Below the pieces are notes generated by a model that saw only the letters and a program-made list of their open reading frames with translations, searched no databases and was not told the origin of the DNA. DNA of 24,334 bases from assembly GCA_050011895.1 (NCBI GenBank), contig JBEKIF010000061.1, forward strand, positions 1 to 24,334. Direction: 5' to 3'. This document shows, piece after piece, positions 1-6,418 of the stretch; position 1 is the stretch's first letter; each line of letters opens with the position of its first letter. The position numbers were made by a program, and so were the translations under genes. The DNA is from DATBGO01 sp050011895 (GTDB taxonomy: Bacteria > Actinomycetota > Actinomycetes > Streptosporangiales > Streptosporangiaceae).

Positions 1-6
1 CCGCCT

Positions 7-1587
7 GTGAGCGCCACCGGGCAAGCATCGCTGGAACCACCCGCCAGCACCAGCACCGCAACAACCACCCAGCACCAGCAGCCCGGCCCGGTACTTCCGC
101 TGCCTCCTGACGACGGCGAGAAATACGCCTACGTCTTCCGGAACCTGGCATACCTCGCGACGATCCTGGTCATTGGTGCGGGCTGCCTGATCATCAGCCA
201 GGTCAGGTTCGAGACACACAACCCGGCGCTGTGGCCGTTCATGATCTTCACGGCCACCTACATCATCTATCAGGCGATCAGCCTGCCGGTGAATTTCACC
301 GGCCGCGGCTTCGATCTGGCCGCTCACCAGGCGCGCATCCGCACGTGGCGGCCGGTCTCCTACCCAAGCGTGGATATCTACCTGCCGATCTGCGGCGAGC
401 CTCTTGAAGTGCTCCGAAACACTTGGCAGGCGGTATCCGACCTCGTTGCGGAATACGAGGGGGCGGCGACGGCCTTCGTGCTCGACGACGGACCGTCCGA
501 TGAAGCCCGTTCGATGTGCGAGTCGTTCGGCTTCCGCTACATCCGCCGGCCTGATCTTCGCGCTTACAAGAAGAGCGGCAACCTGCGGCACGCGTTCGCG
601 CGCACGAGCGGCGAATACCTGGTCATCTTCGATGCCGACTTCGCCCCGCGCCGCGACTTCCTCGCCGAGACACTCCCGTACCTCGACGAGCCGGCGATCG
701 CGATCGTCCAGACGCCCCAGTTCTTCCGGGGCAGCGCTGCCCAGACGTGGATCGAGAACGCTGCAGGTGCGATCCAGGAGGTGTTCTACCGATCGATCCA
801 GGTGGCCCGTGACCGGTTCGGTGCGGCCATCTGCGTCGGGACCTCCGCGGTATACCGGCGGACCGCACTCGAGCCGCATGGCGGTCCGACGCTCATCCCC
901 TACGCGGAGGACGTGCACACCGGACTCGACGTGCGCAGGGAAGGCTGGAGGATGATCTACGTGCCGGTCGTCCTTTCCACCGGGATCTGCCCGGACAACC
1001 TCGACGCGTTCGTGCGCCAGCAGTACCGGTGGTGCACCGGGAACGCAGGCGTGGTCTTCTCACGTCGGCTCTGGTCGGTACCGATGGCCATCCCGGCGCG
1101 ACTCACCTACATCTCCGGCTTCTTCTACTACACCTACACTGGGCTGCTTATCTTCTTCGGGCCCATCCTCCCCATCGTCATGCTCGCCTTCCTGCCCGGC
1201 CAGATCCGGCTGCGGAACTTCATCGTCCTGCTGCCGGCCATGCTCACCGGATTCGTGCTCTATCCCCTGTGGCATCGGTCCAGCTACGGGCCGTCAGTCT
1301 GGTCCTTGGGGATCGCTCGAGGCTGGGCGCACGCCTTCGCCATCTGGGATGGTGCCCGGGGCAAGACGATGGGCTGGCATCCATCCCGGACGCCGGGCAG
1401 TTCACTGCGGCGGTTCCGGATCGGCGTCACGTGGTGGAGCGGCGGCATGGCCATGCTCTGGCTGGCACTGGCCATCTGGCGGATGGTGACGATCGGCTAC
1501 CTGCAGTTCGCGGTCCTGTTGTTTTTCGCCCTGCTCAACCTGGCCATGGTGAGCCGCGTCGTCTTTCCCGGAGTCAAGACAGCATGA
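7..1587 (+). CDS. Cellulose-synthase-like family 2 glycosyltransferase, membrane-bound
   Basis: This 526-residue membrane protein probably polymerises a beta-linked polysaccharide from a nucleotide sugar on the cytoplasmic face and passes it outward. Two N-terminal membrane helices (about 43-66 and 74-96) precede a GT-A catalytic domain. The domain carries the processive GT2 signature: DD at 160-161, DAD at 209-211, ED at 301-302 and QQYRW at 338-342. Further hydrophobic segments follow at about 366-397, 402-420, 475-495 and 498-517. I see no PilZ domain, so c-di-GMP control through this chain is not evident. The GTG at position 7 is the first start in the window, but no in-frame stop precedes it, so the real start may lie outside. 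The stop overlaps the next gene by ATGA, indicating coupled translation with a GH26-like hydrolase. The family call is firm; the sugar (glucose or mannose) cannot be read from the sequence. Confidence 0.88.
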   Translation: MSATGQASLEPPASTSTATTTQHQQPGPVLPLPPDDGEKYAYVFRNLAYLATILVIGAGCLIISQVRFETHNPALWPFMIFTATYIIYQAISLPVNFTGRGFDLAAHQARIRTWRPVSYPSVDIYLPICGEPLEVLRNTWQAVSDLVAEYEGAATAFVLDDGPSDEARSMCESFGFRYIRRPDLRAYKKSGNLRHAFARTSGEYLVIFDADFAPRRDFLAETLPYLDEPAIAIVQTPQFFRGSAAQTWIENAAGAIQEVFYRSIQVARDRFGAAICVGTSAVYRRTALEPHGGPTLIPYAEDVHTGLDVRREGWRMIYVPVVLSTGICPDNLDAFVRQQYRWCTGNAGVVFSRRLWSVPMAIPARLTYISGFFYYTYTGLLIFFGPILPIVMLAFLPGQIRLRNFIVLLPAMLTGFVLYPLWHRSSYGPSVWSLGIARGWAHAFAIWDGARGKTMGWHPSRTPGSSLRRFRIGVTWWSGGMAMLWLALAIWRMVTIGYLQFAVLLFFALLNLAMVSRVVFPGVKTA

Positions 1588-2531
1588 GAGCCCGCCTGGT
1601 GCTGATAATGGCCGTCGCGATTGCGACTGTCTCGGTCATTTTCGCGATCACCCGCGTCGTCCCGTCGTCCGCGTCCCGCCCCGCGGTCGTACACGCATCC
1701 CTGCCGCCTAGCTCGGCCTCTTACCTGGGCGTCTATGAGGCCGGGTCACCGCCTGATACTGCTCCGATCGCTGCCTTCGCGCAAGCGGCAGGCAAGCAGC
1801 CGAACCTCGCCGGGTATTTCAGTGGCTGGGCAGAGCCCTTCGCGACATCGTTCGCGGAGAAGATCCGCGGCCAGGGCATCATCCCATTCGTACAGCTTGA
1901 TCCGCTTTACGCCTCCGTCCCCGCGATCGCGGCCGGCGAGTATGACGGCTACCTGCGGTCGTATGCCGAAAGTGTCCAAGACTTCGGTCACGCGGTCGTC
2001 ATCGGCTTCGGGCACGAGATGAACGGGCCCTGGTATCCGTGGGGGTACGGGCACCTGCCGCCGAAAACGTTCATCGCGGCGTGGCGGCACATCGTGACGG
2101 TGTTCCGCAGCGAGGGCGCTGACAACGTCACCTGGCTGTGGACGATCAACCAGGACCTTTCCGACACCGGGCCGGTCAAGTCATGGTGGCCCGGCAGCTC
2201 GTATGTCACCTGGGTCGGGATCGACGGCTACTACTTCCGTCCCTCCGACACGTTCGCCAGCGTCTTCGGGCGTACCATTCAACAGGTGCGGGCGTTCACC
2301 AACAAGCCGGTGCTGCTGTCGGAGACCGCCGTGGGGCCAGAAGCGGGCCAGTTCCTCAAGATCCACAACTTGTTCGAGGGGATGCAGCAGTACGGAACGC
2401 TGGGACTGGTGTGGTTTGACAAGGCCCAGCACGGCGGGATCTTCCATCAGGACTGGCGCATCGAGGACAGCACTGCCGCCGAAGCGGCGTTCCGGTTCGG
2501 CGTGTCCGTGCTGACGCTGGCGCATCCCTGA
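1584..2531 (+). CDS. Secreted or membrane-anchored GH26-like glycoside hydrolase
   Basis: The 315-residue product begins with a basic residue pair and a hydrophobic stretch (about 4-22) that reads as a signal peptide or membrane anchor, then a Ser/Pro/Ala-rich linker. The rest resembles glycoside hydrolase family 26 (mainly endo-beta-mannanases, some beta-1,3-1,4-glucanases). The likely acid/base is Glu145 in GHEMNGPW (143-150), and the likely nucleophile is Glu247 in LLSET (244-248). The aromatic segment GIDGYYF (212-218) also fits the substrate cleft of that family. The ATG overlaps the glycosyltransferase stop, so this hydrolase is probably made together with the synthase and trims or releases the polymer outside the cell, as cellulases do in cellulose operons. 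The long upstream open frame is out of frame with the glycosyltransferase and is not coding. The family is probable; the substrate is inferred. Confidence 0.82.
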   Translation: MRARLVLIMAVAIATVSVIFAITRVVPSSASRPAVVHASLPPSSASYLGVYEAGSPPDTAPIAAFAQAAGKQPNLAGYFSGWAEPFATSFAEKIRGQGIIPFVQLDPLYASVPAIAAGEYDGYLRSYAESVQDFGHAVVIGFGHEMNGPWYPWGYGHLPPKTFIAAWRHIVTVFRSEGADNVTWLWTINQDLSDTGPVKSWWPGSSYVTWVGIDGYYFRPSDTFASVFGRTIQQVRAFTNKPVLLSETAVGPEAGQFLKIHNLFEGMQQYGTLGLVWFDKAQHGGIFHQDWRIEDSTAAEAAFRFGVSVLTLAHP

Positions 2532-2548
2532 GCGCATCCCGCCGCAGC

Positions 2549-2574
2549 GAGCGCTGACCGGACGCCGGTCGCTC
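2549..2574 (+). terminator. Possible terminator hairpin after the GT2-GH26 pair
   Basis: A perfect 6-bp stem, GACCGG (2556-2561) with CCGGTC (2565-2570) around a 3-nt loop, lies 24 nt after the GH26 stop. GAGC (2549-2552) and GCTC (2571-2574) can extend it across a small bulge. There is no T-run, as is common in high-GC actinobacteria. Confidence 0.35.
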
Positions 2575-2639
2575 CGGTCGGCGCGCTGTGCCGCTTGCAG
2601 GGGCGCGCCGCGCCCGGGTCCGCTGGCCTGATGTCGATC

Positions 2640-2667
2640 TTGATATTCGGTTATGCCAGCGTAATAA
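2640..2667 (+). promoter_or_regulatory. Candidate promoter for ade
   Basis: An AT-rich island in GC-rich DNA contains TTGATA (2640-2645), 16 nt, then TAATAA (2662-2667). This is a fair sigma70-like -35/-10 pair, about 158 nt upstream of the adenine deaminase start. The -10 match is weak. Confidence 0.3.
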
Positions 2668-2674
2668 GGCGTGG

Positions 2675-2709
2675 CGGCCCTAAGTCCTCCCTTCGGAGAC
2701 CAAAGGACT
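2675..2709 (+). promoter_or_regulatory. Inverted repeats in the ade leader: DevR-like half-site pair and a nested hairpin
   Basis: On the minus strand, 2675-2688 reads AGGAC, four bases, GGCCG. This loosely fits the DosR/DevR palindrome (GGGAC-N4-GTCCC or GGCCC). Overlapping it, AGTCCT (2683-2688) and AGGACT (2704-2709) form a perfect 6-bp inverted repeat. A smaller hairpin, CTCC (2687-2690) with GGAG (2695-2698), competes for some of the same bases. The element lies just after the candidate -10, so it could be an operator or a structured leader RNA. I do not recognise a known riboswitch. Confidence 0.25.
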
Positions 2710-2813
2710 CTTCAGTCACCGCGATCACCCTTCTACCGTTTTGGCCTGCAGGAGCAGGTTGGCTCCCGCGGGTGGCCATGGCGTCACGGCACCGCCTGGG
2801 TCTGCGCTACGTC

Positions 2814-2820
2814 AGGGAGG
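2814..2820 (+). promoter_or_regulatory. ade: Ribosome binding site that sets the ade start
   Basis: AGGGAGG lies four bases before the ATG at 2825. It decides the start over an in-frame upstream ATG at 2741, which has no comparable site. Confidence 0.8.
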
Positions 2821-2824
2821 AATC

Positions 2825-4576
2825 ATGACATCCGGCCAGGCAGCAGCGCGACCGTCGGCCGAGCACCTGCAGCGGCGGCTCGCCGTCGCCCGTGGCGATG
2901 CGCCAGCCGACCTTGTCCTGAAGGGCGGCCGGGTCCTGTCGGTGTTCACCGGCGAGGTACTCCAGGCCGACGTCGCGATCTGCGGCGAGCACGTCGCGGG
3001 CCTCGGCTCCTACCACGGCGCCGAGGAAGTGGACGTCGCCGGGCAGGTCCTCGTCCCGGGCCTCCTCGACGGGCACATGCACCTCGAATCGACGAAGCTG
3101 ATGGTGGACGAGTTCGCCAGGGCGGTGCTGCCGCACGGCACTACGACGGTCATCATCGACCCGCACGAGGTGGCGAACGTTTTCGGGCTGCGGGGCGTGC
3201 GCGCGCTGCTCGACTCGGCCGGCCAGGTGCCCCTCGACTATTACGTCATGGTGCCCTCGTGCGTGCCGGCCAGCCGCTTCGAGTCCAGCGGCGCCACCGT
3301 GACGGCGGCGGACATCCGCGCGTTTGTCGCCGAGCGGTCTTACGTCATCGGGCTCGCCGAAGTGATGGACTTCCCTGCCGTAGTCGCCGGCGAGCCTGGC
3401 ATGCTGGCGAAGCTCAGCGCGGTGCTTGACGCAGGAGGCCACCTCGACGGTCATGCCCCTGGCCTGTCCGGCCCCGGGCTCAACGCGTATCTCGCCGCCG
3501 GGATCGGCAGCGACCACGAATGCACGACGGCAGCCGAGGCCCTGGAGAAGCGCCGCCTGGGCATGTGGATCATGATCAGGGAAGGCTCGGCCGCCCGGAA
3601 TCTCGAGACGCTGCTGCCGATGGTACTGGCGCACGGTCCACGCAACACCATGCTCTGCACCGACGACCGCGAGCCAGACCAGCTGGTCAGGGACGGCCAC
3701 ATCGACGATGTCGTACGCAAGGCGATCGATCTCGGCTGCGACCCCGCCGATGCGGTCGTCATGGCCACCCTCAACACGGCACGCTGGCACCGCCGCCACG
3801 ACCTCGGCGCGATCGCCCCTGGGTACCTCGCCGACATCGTCGCGGTGCCCGTCCTCGAGGAGTTCCGCCCCTCGATGGTCTGGAAGCGGGGGCGGCTGGT
3901 GGCCGCCGGCGGGCAGGCCGTCCCGATGCCGAAGGTGGCGGCCCCGCAGTGGATGCACGACAGCGTCAGGGTGCCTGAGCTGACCGCGGCTGACTTCCGG
4001 GTCGAGGCCGCCGGCCGGGTGCATGTGATCGGCGTCGAGCCGGACAGCCTCACTACCCGGGCCCTGGTCGGCGAGCCAGGACACGCGAACGGGTACGCCA
4101 CCGCGCGCCCCGACCGTGACCTGGCGAAGGCCGCCGTGATCGAGCGGCACCGGGGGACCGGCCGGATCGGGATCGGGTTCGTCTCCGGCTTCGGCTTGCA
4201 GCGGGGCGCGGTTGCCTCCACGCACGCCCACGACGCGCACAACCTCGGGGTCGTCGGCATGGACGACGCCGATATGGCGTTCGCCGCGAACCGGCTCAGG
4301 CAAATCGGCGGCGGGCAGGTCGCCGTGCTGAACGGGCGGGTCCTGGCCGAGCTGCCCTGCCCGGTGGCGGGCCTGCTGTCGGAACTGCCGTTCGAGGAGG
4401 TGGCCGCCGCCGCCGCTCACCTGGATGACGCCGCGCATGACGATCTCGGCGCGACCTATCCGGCACCGTTCATGGCCATGTCGTTCCTCGCCCTGACCGT
4501 GATACCCGAGCTCCGGATCACCGACCGCGGACTGGTGGACACGGTCAGGTTCGAGCCGGTGCCGCTACCGGCCTGA
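2825..4576 (+). CDS. ade: Adenine deaminase
   Basis: This cytoplasmic amidohydrolase is expected to hydrolyse adenine to hypoxanthine and ammonia using a two-metal site. The 583 residues match the usual length of the Ade family. Visible signatures are DGHMHLES (82-89), the family-typical VLPHGTTTVIIDPHE (101-115), GLAEVMDFP (176-184), DGH (208-210), SDHECT (229-234) and CTDDREPD (278-285); they supply the His/Glu/Asp metal ligands. The start is fixed by a strong AGGGAGG site. It has its own upstream region with a candidate promoter and inverted repeats, and no co-directional partner. Its 3' end overlaps that of the minus-strand yqeB-like gene by 32 nt. The position beside two molybdenum hydroxylases suggests that it feeds adenine into the same purine route. 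Some Ade-family members act on other aminopurines, so exact specificity is inferred. Confidence 0.92.
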   Translation: MTSGQAAARPSAEHLQRRLAVARGDAPADLVLKGGRVLSVFTGEVLQADVAICGEHVAGLGSYHGAEEVDVAGQVLVPGLLDGHMHLESTKLMVDEFARAVLPHGTTTVIIDPHEVANVFGLRGVRALLDSAGQVPLDYYVMVPSCVPASRFESSGATVTAADIRAFVAERSYVIGLAEVMDFPAVVAGEPGMLAKLSAVLDAGGHLDGHAPGLSGPGLNAYLAAGIGSDHECTTAAEALEKRRLGMWIMIREGSAARNLETLLPMVLAHGPRNTMLCTDDREPDQLVRDGHIDDVVRKAIDLGCDPADAVVMATLNTARWHRRHDLGAIAPGYLADIVAVPVLEEFRPSMVWKRGRLVAAGGQAVPMPKVAAPQWMHDSVRVPELTAADFRVEAAGRVHVIGVEPDSLTTRALVGEPGHANGYATARPDRDLAKAAVIERHRGTGRIGIGFVSGFGLQRGAVASTHAHDAHNLGVVGMDDADMAFAANRLRQIGGGQVAVLNGRVLAELPCPVAGLLSELPFEEVAAAAAHLDDAAHDDLGATYPAPFMAMSFLALTVIPELRITDRGLVDTVRFEPVPLPA

Positions 4577-5393
4577 CGGCCGGGATCCGCTGGCATGGAC
4601 GTGCGCGGTGTAGCCAGGTAAGGACGGCTTCGAGGACGCCACCGCCGATGGCTAGGGCCTTGTCCGAGATCTGCTGCCAGTCGGTGTCGGCTCGGGGATC
4701 GACATCGCCAATCTTGAGCCCAGCCGGAACGGAGCTGGCGTCGGCCACCAGGCCCCGCACGAGGCCCGCGAACGGGGCCCGCACCTGCGCGCCATCCACG
4801 GTCCCTAGCACCTCATCAGCTTCTACAACGTCGCCGATGCGGGCCCGCCAGCTGACCGTCCCGGCGGCCGGGGCCCGCAGCACCCGCTCGCCGCCACGGC
4901 CGCCGATCACGCCGGGGGTCCCGGTGTTGGGCGCGGCCGAGCCGGTCCAGAAGACCCGGCCGAGCTGCGGGCCGCGCATGGTCTCGACGACGGCATGACA
5001 GTCGCGGCCGGCTGTGAAGCCGGGACCGAGCGACACCACCAGCGGCGCGTCGCCGATCGTCGTGTCGAGCAGGCGCTTGGCCATCCGGGCGTCGACGACC
5101 ACGTCCGCGCGCAGGGTCGGAAGTCGGGGCGAAATCACCACCGGCACCTGATCTGACCGAGCCAGGTCAGCCGCCTCGGCGACGGTCGCGCGAACGGCGT
5201 TGATGCCCTCAACGAGCACCGAGCCGTCGGTGACCGCGGTCGAGAACGACACGCTGCGCCGGACGGTGAGCGGGGCGTCCAGCTCGCAGACCACGACGCC
5301 GAACCCGGCCCGCTTGAGCCGCCAGGCGGCGCCGGTGGCCAGGTCGCCGCCGCCGCGCAGGACGACTAGCACGTCCCCGAGGGCGCGGCTCAT
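4545..5393 (-). CDS. yqeB: YqeB-like selenium-dependent molybdenum hydroxylase accessory protein (EF2563 family)
   Basis: The 282-residue product begins with a Rossmann-like segment, VVLRGGGDLATGAAWRLKRA (10-29), characteristic of the YqeB/EF2563 family. That family is regarded as a marker of selenium-dependent molybdenum hydroxylases, which carry a labile selenium atom at the Mo site. The middle region (ISPRLP at about 87-92, VVDARMAKR at about 98-106, SLGPGFTAG at about 120-128) and the C-terminal biotinyl-lipoyl-like section (RAPAAGTVSW, then VRAPFAGLVRG) are also typical. Its ATG overlaps the xdhC stop (ATGA), making it the last gene of the ygfM-xdhD-xdhC-yqeB operon. Its biochemical step is not established in the family; transfer or activation of selenium is the usual proposal. 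No selD, selA or yqeC is visible in the window. Confidence 0.85.
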   Translation of the reverse strand: MSRALGDVLVVLRGGGDLATGAAWRLKRAGFGVVVCELDAPLTVRRSVSFSTAVTDGSVLVEGINAVRATVAEAADLARSDQVPVVISPRLPTLRADVVVDARMAKRLLDTTIGDAPLVVSLGPGFTAGRDCHAVVETMRGPQLGRVFWTGSAAPNTGTPGVIGGRGGERVLRAPAAGTVSWRARIGDVVEADEVLGTVDGAQVRAPFAGLVRGLVADASSVPAGLKIGDVDPRADTDWQQISDKALAIGGGVLEAVLTWLHRARPCQRIPAVRPVAAPART

Positions 5394-6418
5394 GACTGGT
5401 CCTCCAGAACCGGGCCGGGGCGGCGCATGGCCGACCGGTCCAGCCGGACGGAGTGGCCGCTTCGCACGGCGGGCTGGCCGCTTCGCACGGCGGGCTGGCT
5501 GCTTCGCACGGCGGGCTGGCTGCTTCGCACGGCGGGCTGGCTGCTTCGCACGGCGGGCTGGCTGCTTCGCACGGTGGGCTGGGCCGCGCGGACCGGGCCG
5601 CCGGGCCGCACGGCTGACTGGGCCGCGACGACCTGGCCGGCGCGGCGCACCGCCACGATTTCGGCCATGATGGCCAGGGCGATCTCGCGCGGAGTCTCGG
5701 CGCCCAGGCTGAGCCCGGCCGGCGCCCTGACCCGGCTGAGGGCATCTTCGGAAACACCGCGGGCCAGCAACTCGGCGCGGGTGGCCGCCCAGCGCCTGCT
5801 GCTGCCCAGCACGCTGATCGAGCCGTCCTGCCTGGTGAGCAGCGGCGGCAGGACCGCGGCGTCCAGCTGCACCCCCCGGGTGGACAGCACCAGGTGCGTG
5901 TCGGCCGAGGCGGGGACGGCAGCGAGGGCGTCGTGCGCCGGGCCTGGCAGCAGCAGGTCGGCGCCGGGCAGCAGGTCGCCGGTGACCATGTCCTGGCGGT
6001 CGTCGGAAGCGGCCACCCGGAACCCCAGCCAGTGGGCGAGATCCACGACGGCCCGGCCGATCGTGCCGCAGCCGATGACGAGCACCGTCGGCGCGGGCAG
6101 GTGTGGCTCCAGGAACACGGTCATCTCCCCGCCGCAGGTCCCCGGCTCGGCGTTGCGCGGGTCCAGCAGGTCATAGCGGACCAGCCGGGCCCGCCCGTCG
6201 GCCAGCGTTGCCAGCGCCGCCGTCGCGACCCGCGACTCGATCGCGCCGCCGCCGATGCTCCCGGACCGGCGGCCGTCTTCATGCACGAGCATTTTCGTTC
6301 CGGCGTGCCTGGGCACCGACCGGCAGGTGTCGACGACGGTCGCGAGCACCACCCGCTCACCGCTGTCGACCGCTGCCACCAACTCGCGCAGCAGTGCCGC
6401 CGGATCGTCGTCAGCCAT
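5390..6418 (-). CDS. xdhC: XdhC/CoxI-family molybdenum hydroxylase maturation protein with a heptapeptide-repeat tail
   Basis: XdhC proteins bind molybdenum cofactor, promote its sulfuration and hand it to xanthine-dehydrogenase-type enzymes; they are not part of the mature enzyme. The 342-residue product has the XdhC/CoxI N-terminal domain with GSIGGGAIE (53-61) and CGGEMTVFLEP (95-105). A Rossmann domain starts at VLVIGCGTIGRAV (112-124), as in the longer family members. The ordered fold seems to end near residue 260. The last 80 or so residues are a low-complexity tail with six exact or near-exact QPAVRSS/QPAVRSG units plus degenerate flanking copies. The tail is probably translated, because the frame stays open and its stop overlaps the next start by ATGA. 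The chosen ATG overlaps the end of the xdhD-like gene by 8 nt; upstream in-frame starts would run deep into that gene. Confidence 0.9.
   Translation of the reverse strand: MADDDPAALLRELVAAVDSGERVVLATVVDTCRSVPRHAGTKMLVHEDGRRSGSIGGGAIESRVATAALATLADGRARLVRYDLLDPRNAEPGTCGGEMTVFLEPHLPAPTVLVIGCGTIGRAVVDLAHWLGFRVAASDDRQDMVTGDLLPGADLLLPGPAHDALAAVPASADTHLVLSTRGVQLDAAVLPPLLTRQDGSISVLGSSRRWAATRAELLARGVSEDALSRVRAPAGLSLGAETPREIALAIMAEIVAVRRAGQVVAAQSAVRPGGPVRAAQPTVRSSQPAVRSSQPAVRSSQPAVRSSQPAVRSGQPAVRSGHSVRLDRSAMRRPGPVLEDQS
5456..5581 (-). repeat. Six tandem 21-bp repeats encoding a QPAVRS(S/G) heptapeptide
   Basis: Six contiguous units begin at 5456, 5477, 5498, 5519, 5540 and 5561, each close to GCTGCTTCGCACGGCGGGCT plus one G on the plus strand. 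They differ at only a base or so (GCC/GCT near the start, one GGT for GGC in the last). The unit length is a multiple of three, so copy changes keep the xdhC reading frame. Near-identity at the DNA level points to recent expansion by slippage or unequal recombination. Confidence 0.95.

Noticed and set aside
1029..1583. Upstream in-frame extension of the GH26-like gene
   Set aside because: It overlaps the glycosyltransferase in another frame and lacks a signal peptide; the ATG at 1584 gives one immediately.
2807..4438. Minus-strand open frame of 543 codons opposite ade
   Set aside because: Its composition is His/Arg/Val-rich without motifs, while the plus strand has clear adenine deaminase signatures.
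5456..5581. Possible CRISPR array
   Set aside because: The 21-bp units are directly contiguous with no spacers and are in frame within xdhC.
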